From Nostoc sp. T09 (GTDB taxonomy: Bacteria; Cyanobacteriota; Cyanobacteriia; Cyanobacteriales; Nostocaceae), in contig NZ_MTAV01000047.1 in NCBI RefSeq assembly GCF_002154695.1, positions 31,717 to 95,716 of the forward strand: a stretch of DNA of 64,000 nucleotides. Reading direction: 5' to 3'. Positions 10,071 to 20,875 of the stretch are shown here, one piece after another. Numbering within the stretch: the stretch's first letter is position 1; each line of letters begins with the position of its first letter. Made by a program: the position numbers and the translations under genes. The notes under the pieces are model-generated. The model did not search any database. It was not told where the DNA came from and worked only from the letters and a program-made list of their open reading frames with translations.

Positions 10071-10868
10071 TCACGGAAATTTAAATTCCCACTCCGACAA
10101 TTGAGTAATTCCACTTGCGTAGGTGAGATTGTATTGTAATGGCGTTATGCTAATGTAGTTTTTACGGATAACATGCACGTCTATAGGTATGTTTTGAGGT
10201 AAATTTAAGCCTTCGGGCGCTTCTACATCCTCCAAAACTTCACCAGTTAACCAGTAGTAGGTTTTACCACGAGGATCAACTCGCTTGTCAAAAACATCAA
10301 CGTAGCGCCGCACTCCCTGACGAGTGATTGTAACTCCAGCAATTTCTTCCCACTGTACTGGGGGAATATTGACATTGAGCAACATCAACTCTGGCAGGGG
10401 TTTTGCTGCCAGTTGTGCTACTAAAATTTGGGCAAAGCGAGCAGCAGCTTGAAAGTCTTTAGATGTATGACTGGCAAGACTCAAGGCGACGCTAGGAAGA
10501 CCTTCAATTATACCTTCCATAGCAGCAGACACAGTTCCGGAATAAAGAATTTCAGTTCCCAAATTGGCACCTTGATTAATGCCAGAGAGCACCAAGTCGG
10601 GGGGTGATTCCAATAAAGCCCAAATTGCCAATTTCACACAGTCTGAGGGAGTGCCGTCGCAAGCCCAAGCTTTGACTGCGGGATGAAAAATGGACTCTAC
10701 AATTTCCGCACGAATTGGTTGGTGTAAAGTTAATCCATGTCCAGTCGCCGATCGCTCTCGATCTGGGCAAACTACAGTCACATCATGACCTGCCTCTGCC
10801 AAGCTGTTGGCTAAGGTACGAATACCCAAGGCAGAAACTCCGTCATCATTGCTAATGAGTAATTTCAT
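10071..10868 (-). CDS. surE: 5'/3'-nucleotidase SurE
   Basis: Dephosphorylates nucleoside monophosphates; a survival protein. 265 aa with the metal-binding N-terminus [15 protein letters not shown], then [10 protein letters not shown] and [23 protein letters not shown], which are SurE signatures. Divergent from pheS; the 370-bp gap between them holds a palindromic element and TCATTAGT-type short repeats. Confidence 0.95.
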   Translation of the reverse strand: MKLLISNDDGVSALGIRTLANSLAEAGHDVTVVCPDRERSATGHGLTLHQPIRAEIVESIFHPAVKAWACDGTPSDCVKLAIWALLESPPDLVLSGINQGANLGTEILYSGTVSAAMEGIIEGLPSVALSLASHTSKDFQAAARFAQILVAQLAAKPLPELMLLNVNIPPVQWEEIAGVTITRQGVRRYVDVFDKRVDPRGKTYYWLTGEVLEDVEAPEGLNLPQNIPIDVHVIRKNYISITPLQYNLTYASGITQLSEWEFKFP

Positions 10869-11091
10869 CGTTATTGGTTATTAGTCATGGGTCATTAGTC
10901 ATTAGTGATTTGTTATCAGTCATTTGTCAATGTCAGGTGTCACAAGCCTAAGCAAAAAAAACATCCTCACACACCTAATCACCTCTAAACTGGTAAACAG
11001 AGGTTTGGTTTTGACCCTTGCCTTTGACCTGTTAAGGTCATATTACTAAGGTCACTGGTAATTTGTTCTCAATTGTGGGACTAATGACCAA

Positions 11092-11213
11092 TAGACCTCT
11101 TGCAAAAATATATTTTTGCAAGAGGGGGGAAAGGGAAAAGGTTAAAGGGAAAGGGTTTTGAGTTCCTTTCCCCTTTTCCCCTTTCCCTTTTACCGACTTC
11201 TGCAAGAAGTCTA
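11092..11213. mobile_element. MITE-like foldback element between surE and pheS
   Basis: 122 bp. Ends TAGACCTCTTGCA and TGCAAGAAGTCTA form a 13-bp inverted repeat with one mismatch. The interior purine run (GGGAAAGGG) pairs with the distal pyrimidine run (CCTTTCCCC), so the whole unit folds into one long hairpin. The left end is itself a 30-nt perfect palindrome (11096-11125, centre ATATAT). No coding capacity. Confidence 0.65.
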
Positions 11214-11241
11214 ATGTCGAATGACTAATGATTAATAACTA

Positions 11242-12234
11242 ATGACTAGCAATTTAGAGGCTCAACTTTTAGCACTACGGCAGGAAGGAGAAAAAGCGAT
11301 CGCAGCCGCTGATACCTTAGAACGCCTTGAAGAACTCAGAGTCAGCTATCTGGGTAAGAAGGGGCAACTTGGGGCACTGTTGCGAAGTATGGGGCAGATG
11401 AGTGCAGAGGAACGCCCAAAAATTGGAGCGATCGCCAATACAGTTAAAGAATCCTTACAGAATAGTTTAGATAAGCAGCGCACTGCCCTAGAAGCGGCTC
11501 AAATTCAAGCCCAGTTAGAGGCTGAAACTTTGGATGTGACCATGCCGGGAATTTACAGCCCCCAAGGTCGTATCCACCCTCTAAATGGCATCATCGACCG
11601 GGCACTGGATATCTTTGTCGGTATGGGCTACACCGTGGCTCAAGGGCCAGAGATGGAAACAGATTACTACAATTTTGAGGCGCTGAATACTCCGCCTGAC
11701 CACCCAGCCCGTGATATGCAGGATACTTTCTACCTGCCAGATGGCAATCTCCTCCGTACTCATACTTCTTCAGTGCAAATTCGTTACATGGAAACTGAGG
11801 AACCACCTATCCGGGTGGTTGCGCCAGGTCGAGTTTATCGTCGAGATAACGTAGATGCTACTCATTCAGCGGTTTTTCATCAAATAGAGCTTTTAGCTAT
11901 TGATGAGGGACTGACGTTTACAGACCTCAAGGGTGCGATTAAAGTATTTTTACAAGCCATGTTTGGCGATCTGCCAATTCGCTTCCGTGCTAGTTATTTC
12001 CCTTTTACAGAACCCTCAGCTGAAGTCGATTTGCAGTGGAATGGGCGCTGGCTGGAGGTAATGGGTTGCGGTATGGTCGATCCAAATGTGCTGAAATCTG
12101 TCGGTTATGATCCAGAAGTTTATACTGGGTTTGCTGCTGGTTTTGGTGTCGAACGCTTTGCGATGGTTCTACATCAAATTGATGATATTCGTCGCTTGTA
12201 CGCCAGCGATTTGCGGTTTTTACGGCAATTTTAG
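11242..12234 (+). CDS. pheS: Phenylalanyl-tRNA synthetase alpha subunit
   Basis: Catalytic subunit of the alpha2-beta2 PheRS, charging tRNA-Phe. 330 aa: N-terminal coiled coil, then class II motifs [15 protein letters not shown], motif 2 region [28 protein letters not shown] and motif 3 GFGVERFAM. Length is normal. Start ATG at 11242 follows a run of TAATGACT repeats. Confidence 0.96.
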   Translation: MTSNLEAQLLALRQEGEKAIAAADTLERLEELRVSYLGKKGQLGALLRSMGQMSAEERPKIGAIANTVKESLQNSLDKQRTALEAAQIQAQLEAETLDVTMPGIYSPQGRIHPLNGIIDRALDIFVGMGYTVAQGPEMETDYYNFEALNTPPDHPARDMQDTFYLPDGNLLRTHTSSVQIRYMETEEPPIRVVAPGRVYRRDNVDATHSAVFHQIELLAIDEGLTFTDLKGAIKVFLQAMFGDLPIRFRASYFPFTEPSAEVDLQWNGRWLEVMGCGMVDPNVLKSVGYDPEVYTGFAAGFGVERFAMVLHQIDDIRRLYASDLRFLRQF

Positions 12235-12470
12235 GCAAAAGTTAAAAGTCCAGAGTGATGTTAAGTTTTGGCTCTGGACGACCCTAAAAAGTCAGTATGC
12301 AAATAAAAGGATTGACTAAAAATAGACGAATCAAAGAGGCACAGAGAACACGCACAGAGGATAAATAGAGATTAGTGTTTAGAAATGACTAATGATAGTC
12401 TTCTCCTGTCGAAGACGCTGTGTGAACAAGAAAAAAGTGGAATATGTCAGCGTATTTGCTGATCGCATAT

Positions 12471-13916
12471 CTATGACAAACAGCGATCGCAATGTCCACA
12501 ACGCCAGTTAGCAGCTTCTTTGTCAAAACCAAAGGCGTTGAGCAGAAACTGCCAGCGGCACTGTTTGGTATGCAAATACTGATTCATTTGCTTGGCAGCT
12601 TGTAGTTGGGTTGCAGATTGCTTATCCACTCCTTGCTTAATGATGTAATGGAAAGGGTCAAGCCAGTTTAACTGACCGCTGCTGTGGAGTAAAGACAGTG
12701 CCATTGCGCCTTCGGGAAATTGTCGTGCGACTGTATTCACTTCTCCCTGTTTCGGCAGTTTTTTCGCCAATTCCTGTGCTATTTGCTGTTGCGATCGCAT
12801 TTGTTCCTCAAAAAAATGTTGTCTTTGCTTATCCTCTGAATCTAACCACCCCGTAGGTTCACTTACCAAAGTCAGCGCTTCGGCTGGTTTACCATCTCTG
12901 CCGGCGCGTCCAATTTCTTGCACATATTCCGAAAGCAGCAGCGGCGCGTGAAAGTGAATTACCCAGCGCACATCAGGTTTATTTATCCCCATACCAAATG
13001 CACAGGTACAAACGACAAATGGCATCTTGCCACTTAACCAGCTTGCTTCCACAGCACGGCGTTCTTCTGCACCTAATCCTGCATGATAACTAGCTGTGGC
13101 ATAACCCATCTCTGCTAACCATGCTGCTAACTTCTCACTATCTCGCCTAGTACGTACATATACTAATCCAGCTTGTTGCGGTCTATTTTGAATAAATTTA
13201 ACTAATTTTTGCTTTCTACCCCTTGGAGTCCAAGCTATGCAGACGTTGAGATGCAGATTCGGACGGTAGGGATTGAGGCGATAAATATCGGGCTGTTGTA
13301 ATTGTAAAACTGTAGAAATGATTTTTTGAGCTAAAGGGTCAGCAGTCGCCGTAAAGGCTGCAACGCTAATTTTTGTCCCTGGTGGTTTTGATTTAAGTAA
13401 TGCCGAGCGCACTGCCCCTAATCTGCGATAAGCTGGTCGAAATGTCTCTCCCCACTGCACTAAACAATGAGCTTCATCCAAAATGATGCCGTTAATCTGC
13501 AATTGCGGCTCGCACAATCTTTCCCAAACTGGGGTACTCAGTAAAGTTTCTGGTGATAAATACAGTAATCTGAGTTTTTGTCTATCCAATGCTTGCAGAG
13601 TCAAGCGACGTTGGGATGCAGATAGTTCGCTATGTAATAGTGCTGCACTTAGGTTTAACTGACGTAGTTCTTGGACTTGGTTTTCCATCAGTGCCACTAA
13701 CGGAGAAACTACTAAAGTTAATCCTGTTTGTAAAAGTGCGGGAAGTTGAAAACAAATCGACTTACCGCCACCTGTTGGCATAATAATCAGTGCATCTTTT
13801 TGCGACAATAAACTACTGACAATTTCTCCCTGTGGCGAACGAAAATCGTCGTAACCCCAAATTTTTTTAAAGGTAGCAAGAACTAAATTCCAAGATGTTG
13901 TTATTGGTTGATTCAT
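12471..13916 (-). CDS. recQ: RecQ-type ATP-dependent DNA helicase
   Basis: 3'-5' DNA helicase in recombination and fork repair. Walker A is IMPTGGGKSICFQLPALL and the box II is DEAH (ILDEAHCLVQWG). Motif V/VI are GMGINKPDVRWVIH and QEIGRAGRDG. A short zinc-binding end CGHCDRCLS follows. At 481 aa it is a short form: the HRDC domain of longer RecQ proteins is absent. Confidence 0.92.
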   Translation of the reverse strand: MNQPITTSWNLVLATFKKIWGYDDFRSPQGEIVSSLLSQKDALIIMPTGGGKSICFQLPALLQTGLTLVVSPLVALMENQVQELRQLNLSAALLHSELSASQRRLTLQALDRQKLRLLYLSPETLLSTPVWERLCEPQLQINGIILDEAHCLVQWGETFRPAYRRLGAVRSALLKSKPPGTKISVAAFTATADPLAQKIISTVLQLQQPDIYRLNPYRPNLHLNVCIAWTPRGRKQKLVKFIQNRPQQAGLVYVRTRRDSEKLAAWLAEMGYATASYHAGLGAEERRAVEASWLSGKMPFVVCTCAFGMGINKPDVRWVIHFHAPLLLSEYVQEIGRAGRDGKPAEALTLVSEPTGWLDSEDKQRQHFFEEQMRSQQQIAQELAKKLPKQGEVNTVARQFPEGAMALSLLHSSGQLNWLDPFHYIIKQGVDKQSATQLQAAKQMNQYLHTKQCRWQFLLNAFGFDKEAANWRCGHCDRCLS

Positions 13917-13996
13917 AATTAATAGTAGATGTACCCCTATCCTTGCTGAATATAGCCTCTCTCATTCAGATAACGTTTCAGTAATTTCATCATCTT

Positions 13997-14404
13997 ATGC
14001 TGCAAAGATTTCAATTTTGTTTTGAATGCCCAGCACATGATTGGATATTTGTTAAAGTTTTAAGTCAAGAACAGCAACTATCCTTCATTGCTTCTTATAC
14101 ACCTTACAATTCATTTATTGAACTCATAGATGCACTGCTAATTTTTCTGAAGAGAAGCGATCGCACAGTTGTGAGATGGAATACTGAACTAATTGAATAT
14201 GACTTTCACTTCTATAATAATGATCAGCAGGCAATGTTAGATATTGTAAAGCTTACAGATTGCCAGATTAATAGTTTAGCAAATGAACTAGTTTTTAGAA
14301 TAAATAGCTCACCTATATTTATAGCCTTATCATTCTGGCGAGCTTTGCGTCATCTGGAAACTGATAGCAATTTTGAACAAAAATGGGGAAGAGCTTTCCC
14401 CTAA
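13997..14404 (+). CDS. Hypothetical protein, 135 aa
   Basis: Not recognised. A mixed-composition soluble protein starting MLQRFQFCFECPAHDW. It has no signal peptide, no membrane segment and no known motif. Codon use and HIP1 content resemble its neighbours. Divergent from recQ with 80 bp between starts. Confidence 0.55.
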   Translation: MLQRFQFCFECPAHDWIFVKVLSQEQQLSFIASYTPYNSFIELIDALLIFLKRSDRTVVRWNTELIEYDFHFYNNDQQAMLDIVKLTDCQINSLANELVFRINSSPIFIALSFWRALRHLETDSNFEQKWGRAFP

Positions 14405-14501
14405 GGAGAAATGAAACTGTTAGGAGAGTACATTCAAATCTATAAAGCCCATACTTTATAGATAATTTAATTGAGTTTAGTATCAAATATATTGAGCCAC
14501 A

Positions 14502-15044
14502 ATGAACGAAGAATTAAAATATAGATTTTACATCAGCACAGATAAATCAAAACTCGATATCAACATGATTCATAATTTTCTGCGCAGTTCTTGTTAGGCA
14601 GAAAATATTTCCTTAGCCATATTGAAGAAGGCAATTTAAATTTCTCTGTGCTTTGGACTTTCCGAAAATACTCATACCAATTCACGAAAATCTTGATGCA
14701 CATAAATTTTTCGTAGGGGTTTAGCAATGCTAAACCCTTACTCGCGTATTTGTATCATTATTAAGGTGAAATGGTATCAGCAAGTTGGTTTTGCTAGAGT
14801 AATTACTGATTGTGCTAATTCTACTTTGTTGAAAGATCTATTTATTGTGGAGCCTTATCGAGGGCAACGATTAAGAAAATGGTTTGTGCAATATATTTTG
14901 GAAGCAGCAGAACTCCAAGATGTCCAAAGGTGGTTGTTAGGAACAAAAGATGCGAATGGACTGTATCGACGCTACGGTTTGAAAAATTTGACAGAATCCG
15001 AAAAAATGATGATGCGTATACATCTCAATGGTTATGAAAATTAA
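14502..15044 (+). pseudogene. GNAT-family N-acetyltransferase, disrupted by nonsense mutations and a MITE
   Basis: The N-terminal half reads MNEELKYRFYISTDKSKLD...IHNFLRSSC, then TAG, then AENISLAILKKAI, another stop and ISLCFGLSE. A 104-bp foldback element follows. The second half resumes at QQVGFARVITD with the acetyl-CoA loop FIVEPYRGQRLRKW (usually RGQGLGKW) and ends HLNGYEN. The stop after SC falls where related proteins carry a Trp. At least two stops plus the insertion make it non-functional. The right half alone could still be called as a 105-aa frame. Confidence 0.75.
14674..14777. mobile_element. MITE inserted in the GNAT gene
   Basis: 104 bp with near-perfect 12-bp terminal inverted repeats ATACCAATTCAC and GTGAAATGGTAT. 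The interior has a hairpin GGGTTTAGC/GCTAAACCC. It interrupts the acetyltransferase reading frame between SLCFGLSE and QQVGFARV, which fixes the insertion point independently. Confidence 0.7.
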
Positions 15045-15096
15045 GGTTTATTTTTGCTAAAAGACGTTTAAAGCTTCAGTATGCGTGTAATTCCTC

Positions 15097-15140
15097 AAAA
15101 AAAATCCTTGCAACTCTCCACAGGCGGAGAATGTGCAAGG
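15097..15140 (-). terminator. intrinsic terminator of leuA
   Basis: Minus-strand hairpin with outer arms CCTTGCA/TTGCAAGG and inner arms TTCTCC/GGAGAG, followed by a run of eight T. It lies just downstream of the leuA stop. Confidence 0.8.
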
Positions 15141-15159
15141 GTTACAGACTTAAATGTAT

Positions 15160-16764
15160 TTAGACTTTCTGCGGAGTTCCTTTTTCTGTCTTCTCTTTTG
15201 ATTGCAAAGATGCGTACAGCCGATTCAGTGCATTAACGTAGGCTTGAGCTGATGCAACGATGATATCTGTGTTGGCTGCATGACCGGAAAAGATTCGTGA
15301 TTCATGTCTTAATCGGATAGTCACTTCCCCGATCGCATCAATACCTGCTGTTACTGACTGTACAGAGAACTCAATTAACTGGTTGGGTACGTTTACTACT
15401 CGGTTAATTGCTTTGTAAACAGCATCTACAGGCCCAGTACCAATTGCTGCGTCGGTTAATTCTTCGCCTTCTGGAGTGCGCAGAGTAACTGTGGCGGTAG
15501 GTTTGGCATTGCTACCGCAGGAAACTTGCACTAACTCTACCCTAAACAAATCTGGTGCTTGTTGGATTTCATCATTGACAATCGCTTCTAAATCCCAATC
15601 AGAGATTTCTTTCTTTTTATCAGCAACTTCTTTGAATCGAATAAACGCTTTATTTAATTCGGTTTCTGATAGTTCAAAGCCCAATTCTTTCAAGCGGGTG
15701 CGGAAGGCATTTCTGCCAGAATGTTTGCCCAAAACTATTTGATTGTCTGTCAAGCCAATCAATTGGGCATCCATAATTTCATAGGTGAGCTTGTTTTTTA
15801 ATACACCATCTTGGTGAATGCCAGATTCGTGAGCAAAGGCATTTGCTCCGACGATCGCTTTATTTGGCTGCACTAGCATCCCTGTTAAATTGGAAACCAG
15901 GCGTGAGGATCTGTAAATCTCGCGAGTGTCGATATTTGTGAGTGGTTGTTCTGAATCTGCTGAGCGTCCTAAGAAGGGATTGAAATATTGTCGCCGGACG
16001 TGCAAAGCCATTACTAATTCTTCTAAGGCTGCATTTCCTGCTCGTTCACCAATACCATTGATAGTGCATTCTAATTGTCTGGCACCATTCTTGACGGCTT
16101 CTAAGAAATTAGCAACTGCTAAACCTAAGTCATTATGTCCGTGAACTGAAATAATTGCTTTGTCAATATTTGGGACATTTTCTTTTATCCCCTTAATTAT
16201 TGACCCAAATTCGCTGGGGGTTGTATAGCCAACAGTATCAGGAATATTAACTGTTGTGGCCCCGGCTGCGATCGCTCGCTCTAATACTTGATACAAAAAT
16301 TCTGGATCAGAGCGTCCTGCATCTTCGGGAGAAAATTCGACATCATCAGTGAAAGTTTTAGCATAAGCAACCATTTCTTCGGCGATCGCTAAAACTTCTG
16401 ATTTTGTCTTTTTCAGCTTGTACTCAAGGTGAATATTAGATGTGGCAATAAAGGTATGAATTCTGCCTTTAGCAGCTGGTTTGATCGCTGCTGCTGCTGC
16501 TTTGATATCATCTTGCCTGGCTCTTGCCAAACTACAAATCACAGGGCCATTTTCTGTGCCAACAATTTGGGCAATTTTGCTGACTGCTTCAAAATCTCCA
16601 GGACTGGCAAAGGCAAACCCTGCCTCAATTACATCTACGCCCAGACGCGCCAGCTGCTTGGCGATAACTAGCTTTTCGTCTATATTTAGGGTTGCTCCTG
16701 GACACTGCTCTCCATCTCGTAATGTAGTATCAAAAATTATGATTCGTTCTGGTTGGGTGCTCAT
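15160..16764 (-). CDS. leuA: 2-isopropylmalate synthase
   Basis: First committed step of leucine synthesis: acetyl-CoA plus 2-oxoisovalerate. 534 aa. Active-site signature [17 protein letters not shown] at 9-25, metal ligands in [15 protein letters not shown], catalytic region HESGIHQDG. The C-terminal half is the LeuA regulatory domain, the usual site of leucine feedback ([29 protein letters not shown]). Full length and intact. Confidence 0.96.
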   Translation of the reverse strand: MSTQPERIIIFDTTLRDGEQCPGATLNIDEKLVIAKQLARLGVDVIEAGFAFASPGDFEAVSKIAQIVGTENGPVICSLARARQDDIKAAAAAIKPAAKGRIHTFIATSNIHLEYKLKKTKSEVLAIAEEMVAYAKTFTDDVEFSPEDAGRSDPEFLYQVLERAIAAGATTVNIPDTVGYTTPSEFGSIIKGIKENVPNIDKAIISVHGHNDLGLAVANFLEAVKNGARQLECTINGIGERAGNAALEELVMALHVRRQYFNPFLGRSADSEQPLTNIDTREIYRSSRLVSNLTGMLVQPNKAIVGANAFAHESGIHQDGVLKNKLTYEIMDAQLIGLTDNQIVLGKHSGRNAFRTRLKELGFELSETELNKAFIRFKEVADKKKEISDWDLEAIVNDEIQQAPDLFRVELVQVSCGSNAKPTATVTLRTPEGEELTDAAIGTGPVDAVYKAINRVVNVPNQLIEFSVQSVTAGIDAIGEVTIRLRHESRIFSGHAANTDIIVASAQAYVNALNRLYASLQSKEKTEKGTPQKV

Positions 16765-16857
16765 TTTTTGTTATTTAGTTTAGGGTGGACTTTTCGCTAT
16801 AAATAACTGGGATTTTAATTTTTTTATTTTTACATTTGTAAATAATTGTTAAGTATA

Positions 16858-17379
16858 TTAACCTTCAGTTTTTTCTATTCTGTCTCTAATATCATTCAAA
16901 TCTATATATCTATCAGTAGCATTACGTAATTCCCTAGCTATCATTCCCTCTGTCGAAACTACTGTAATGTGTGTATTTTTTGAGCGTAATAATTCAATTG
17001 CTCTTTCAAAATCTCCGTCACCACTGAATAAAACTACTCTATCGTACTGATCTACTGTATTAAACATATCTACAACAATTTCAATATCTAAATTAGCTTT
17101 TTGCGAGTACCGCCCGGATGAATCATCATAATATTCTTTGAGAATTTTCGTTCGGACTGTATATCCTAAACTAATTAGAGCATCTCTGAAACCTCGTTGA
17201 TCCTGTGGGTCTTTTAAGCCAGTGTACCAGAATGCATTAATTAATGTTGTTTCTGATTGTTCGTTTTTAAAGTATTCTAATACTCGCCGTGGGTCGAAAA
17301 ACCAGCCATTTTTTTGTTGAGCATAGAACATATTGTTTCCGTCTACAAAAATAGACAGACGATTCATTGGAGAACCCAT
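16858..17379 (-). CDS. NYN-domain protein (LabA/DUF88 family)
   Basis: PIN-like nuclease fold of the NYN family, related to LabA, a circadian output factor in Synechococcus. Acidic motifs are SIFVDGNNMFYAQ near the start, NLDIEIVVDMFN, and VLFSGDGDFERAI. 173 aa. MNRLSIFVDG four codons in is an equally plausible start. RNA target unknown. Confidence 0.85.
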   Translation of the reverse strand: MGSPMNRLSIFVDGNNMFYAQQKNGWFFDPRRVLEYFKNEQSETTLINAFWYTGLKDPQDQRGFRDALISLGYTVRTKILKEYYDDSSGRYSQKANLDIEIVVDMFNTVDQYDRVVLFSGDGDFERAIELLRSKNTHITVVSTEGMIARELRNATDRYIDLNDIRDRIEKTEG

Positions 17380-17743
17380 AGAAAATTACACCTAATAATA
17401 GAAAAGAATTTTAGATTGAACAATAGATTATAGCAATTATCAAACGCTCAATTTGCTAATATCTATAAAGTATAACTTCATGTATAGCTTTTATCTTAAC
17501 CTCTTTTAATTCATAAAAATGGTGGAAACATGAGAGCAGATCCTGGACGCTGAAACTTTTTCATTCCAGACGCTGCAAGACTTACCCTGTGATCAAAATC
17601 TACCAATAAAATTGACTTAGTAACAGCATTCTTAACTGTATAACAGTCAAGTTTACTCCTAAAGAGGTATGGTAGAGGTTCCAAGGTAGAATGTAGGCTA
17701 ATGCCGATCTCTAGGTTTTGCCATCAACAACAGCACACACTTT

Positions 17744-17941
17744 TTGGAAAAAATCGCCGTTACAGCAGTGGCAGAAGTTGTCCAAGAGAAACTTCTGGTA
17801 AATGCTCTACTAGGGGCATACCTGTTGAGTTGGGTAGCTCTTCACATCAACCAAGTGCGCAAACAAAGCATCTCTGAATTTAGGTCTGTGGAACAATCAC
17901 AGATTGCACCTGTTTCAGAGAATCAGGTCGGCAGTGTTTAA
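17744..17941 (+). CDS. Possible small protein with one membrane segment
   Basis: 65 codons from a TTG, reading VNALLGAYLLSWVALHINQ as a possible hydrophobic helix. No homologue recognised. It is the only open frame before the CHASE2 kinase. Treat as tentative. Confidence 0.3.
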   Translation: MEKIAVTAVAEVVQEKLLVNALLGAYLLSWVALHINQVRKQSISEFRSVEQSQIAPVSENQVGSV

Positions 17942-18108
17942 ATGGGGAGACTCCTGCACAGACGCCATAACAATACAAATTTGTAGAGGAATAATGGATA
18001 GTTTACAAATGTATAAGTTTTTCATTTAAGTCTTATTTCAATGTGGTTGCACTAAAACAGGGTCTGAATAAATAAAACTGTTGTACCTAAATTAATCAAT
18101 AACACGAT

Positions 18109-20448
18109 ATGGCAGAAGAACCTACATCTAGGCTAACTAAAAAATATGTCTCTGCTGCCAATAGTCGGTCAGGCAAACCGACAAAAGCAACTTCGACCAC
18201 ATCAACCTACCATTCCCATCTGATGACTTGGTTTGGTCATCTGCTGGCTAGTGCTTCAGTAATAGGAGCAGCACTGCTGAGTACTTCTGGGATGGGCATG
18301 GTGCAATTGATGGAAAGTCAGGCGGTTTCCACTTTTTTTCAACTGCGCGGGTTGGTTGTGCCTCCAGAAGACATCGTGATTTTAGCAATTGATAATCAGT
18401 CTGTATCAGTCCCTGAACAGTACTATAAAACAAATTCACAACAGTATGCTTACCTGGAACCACTGAAATCTTTTCCATTTAAACGTGCTGCATACGCCCA
18501 AGTCATAGAAAAATTGATGCAGGCTGATGTTAAAGCTGTTGCATTGGATGTAGTTTTTGATACACCAAGTAGTTATGGGGTTGCAGACGATCGCCAATTC
18601 CAAGCAGTCTTGCGAAAATATGGCAGTAAAGTTACCTTAGCAGCGCTATATGAAAATTCCGAGTCACATCAAGGAACTTGGAATCAACTAACGCTACCTC
18701 AGCCAATGTTTCGTGTAGGGGCTGTATCTATCGGTACAGTTAATTTCCCTCTAGAGGTAGATGGAAAGATTCATCGATTAGCAAGCGAGTTTAATAAGTC
18801 ATTAGATCAACAAGATGTCTTAATAGATAAAGTGCCGTCCTTTGATGAAGCAGTATTAAGGGCAGCTAAAATTAATTATTCTCGACCAAGAGGCGATCGC
18901 ATTAATTTTTGGGGACCAGCCGGGACATTTGAGCCAATTCCCTTTTGGTACGTACTCGACCCGCAAAACTGGAAAAGCTATTTACAGCAGGGAAAGGTTT
19001 TCAAAGATAAAATCGTGGTGATTGGAGCCACAGCACAGTTAGGCAATGATTATCATCCAGTAGTGGCTGGCAACAATGGGTTTTATCCTGAACGCATGTC
19101 AGGAGTAGAAATTCATGCGAATGCGATCGCAACTTTGATGGAAAATAAAGCGATCGCTCAAGGAATTGTCAGTCCACCCATGCGAGGTTTATTTGTGCTG
19201 GCCATAGTCGGAGGTGCAGTGTTCCTCTGTACTAGAAGCAAGCGAGGCGTAAATAGATTTATATCTAGTATTTTCCTAGCCAGTATTTGGGGAGGGATAA
19301 GCTATGTATTATTCGTACATGAGCAGCTAATTTTCCCCACAACTATACCAATGGTAGCGATCGCCTTAAGTGGATTGTCCTACCTCGGAACCGAAGTAGC
19401 CAGAGAAAGCATTAAAAAGCGGCAATTAGTAGATATATTTCAGAAATATAAATCTTCTCCGGTTGTCCAAGAAATTATCAGTCAACAAGATGACTTGCAA
19501 GATCTACTTCAGCAACGAGATTTAGCCGTCGCCGGGAAAATACTTGGTGGACGCTACAAAATTGTCAAAGTTCTCGGTTCTGGTGGATTTAGCGAAACCT
19601 ATATTGCAGAAGATATCCAACGTCCAGGCAACCCTCGATGTGTAGTTAAACAGCTAAAACCAGCTAACACTAAATCGACGGGATTACAACTTGCTAGACG
19701 TTTATTTAACTCCGAAGCAGAAACCTTGGAAAGATTGGGAAAACATCCCCAAATTCCTCAGTTATTGGCTTATTTTGAACAAGACGAAGAATTTTATTTA
19801 GTTCAAGAATATATAATTGGCCATCCTCTCAGTCAGGAATTGCCATCAGGTCAACTCCTTGTAGAAACTACAGTTATCGAGATTTTACGAGATTTATTGC
19901 AAACATTGGCATTTGTGCATCAAAACAGTGTGATTCACCGCGATATCAAACCGAGCAATATTATCCGGCGACATTCAGACTGGAAGCTAGTATTGATTGA
20001 CTTTGGCGCAGTCAAACAAGCCACTGCACCGCAAATGGAAAATCAAGAACAGACCCCATTTACTATTGGTATTGGCACTAAAGGTTATGCACCCAACGAG
20101 CAATGTTTTGGACGCCCCCAATACAGTAGCGACATCTATGCAGTCGGTATGATTGGGATCAAAGCTTTGACTGGTATTGCACCCCATGAGTTCGATAGAG
20201 ATGCTGATGGAGAGTTGCAATGGAGAGATCGGGTAATGGTCAGCCAACCCTTGGCAAAGATTCTCAGTAAAATGGTTTTGGAAGACTACAAGCAGCGCTA
20301 TCAATCTGCAATAGAGGCTCTAGTGGCGTTTGATCAGTTGGTAAGTTATTCAGATAGAAACTATGTAAACGAAAACGACTCATCAATCAAAACTGCACCT
20401 TCAGACGATCCAGATGCACCTACCACACCTTGGGAAGGACGATCTTAA
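18109..20448 (+). CDS. CHASE2-domain serine/threonine protein kinase
   Basis: 779-aa transmembrane signalling kinase. Membrane segment at about 45-65, an extracytoplasmic CHASE2 sensor domain to about residue 350, and further membrane segments at about 360-435. A cytoplasmic Hanks-type kinase starts near 480: glycine loop VLGSGGFSETY, catalytic HRDIKPSNI, and DFGAVKQ in place of the usual DFG-xx. The ligand is unknown. The upstream gap lacks genes. A terminator lies at 20677-20705. Confidence 0.93.
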   Translation: MAEEPTSRLTKKYVSAANSRSGKPTKATSTTSTYHSHLMTWFGHLLASASVIGAALLSTSGMGMVQLMESQAVSTFFQLRGLVVPPEDIVILAIDNQSVSVPEQYYKTNSQQYAYLEPLKSFPFKRAAYAQVIEKLMQADVKAVALDVVFDTPSSYGVADDRQFQAVLRKYGSKVTLAALYENSESHQGTWNQLTLPQPMFRVGAVSIGTVNFPLEVDGKIHRLASEFNKSLDQQDVLIDKVPSFDEAVLRAAKINYSRPRGDRINFWGPAGTFEPIPFWYVLDPQNWKSYLQQGKVFKDKIVVIGATAQLGNDYHPVVAGNNGFYPERMSGVEIHANAIATLMENKAIAQGIVSPPMRGLFVLAIVGGAVFLCTRSKRGVNRFISSIFLASIWGGISYVLFVHEQLIFPTTIPMVAIALSGLSYLGTEVARESIKKRQLVDIFQKYKSSPVVQEIISQQDDLQDLLQQRDLAVAGKILGGRYKIVKVLGSGGFSETYIAEDIQRPGNPRCVVKQLKPANTKSTGLQLARRLFNSEAETLERLGKHPQIPQLLAYFEQDEEFYLVQEYIIGHPLSQELPSGQLLVETTVIEILRDLLQTLAFVHQNSVIHRDIKPSNIIRRHSDWKLVLIDFGAVKQATAPQMENQEQTPFTIGIGTKGYAPNEQCFGRPQYSSDIYAVGMIGIKALTGIAPHEFDRDADGELQWRDRVMVSQPLAKILSKMVLEDYKQRYQSAIEALVAFDQLVSYSDRNYVNENDSSIKTAPSDDPDAPTTPWEGRS

Positions 20449-20875
20449 AAAACTCCTCATAATTTAGTCTTGATAAACTGTGTAAACCAATAATATGGTG
20501 TCTGGTTAAATACTCATCATTAGGACTGTTCGCGTAGCGTGTCGAAGGTCAGGCTAGGCGTACTTTTCAACTGGTTAGATCTCGAAAAAGGAGGCGATCG
20601 CACGTTTAGGCAAAGCCGTCACAGATTAGGAATTTATCCATAATATATTTAAGAATATTAACAATTTTGGACTTATAACCCTGCCTTCCTGTCTCTGGTA
20701 GGGTTTATTTTTCATATTTAATTGCTAATAAAGAGCTAAATTCCAGTAATGCAAGGACTTAAAACTTGACATGATTTGGATTGCGATCGCAACAAGAAAG
20801 AGTATTAATAATCAATACTATCCATTAAAGTTCATAGCTCACAGAGGTTTCAAGGGGTAGGGAGCCAACACGTGT
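20449..20875. other. intergenic region with SDR-like repeat and terminator
   Basis: 427 bp without a gene. It holds an SDR-like stretch (TTCGCGTAGCGTGTCGAAGG at about 20528) and the hairpin listed separately at 20677. A run AGGGGTAGGGAG just before 20876 can serve as ribosome binding site of the next gene. Confidence 0.5.
20677..20712 (+). terminator. intrinsic terminator
   Basis: AACCCTGCC and GGTAGGGTT form a 9-bp stem (one G-T) with an 11-nt loop, followed by TATTTTT. It lies between the CHASE2 kinase and the ethylene-receptor-like kinase. Confidence 0.7.
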
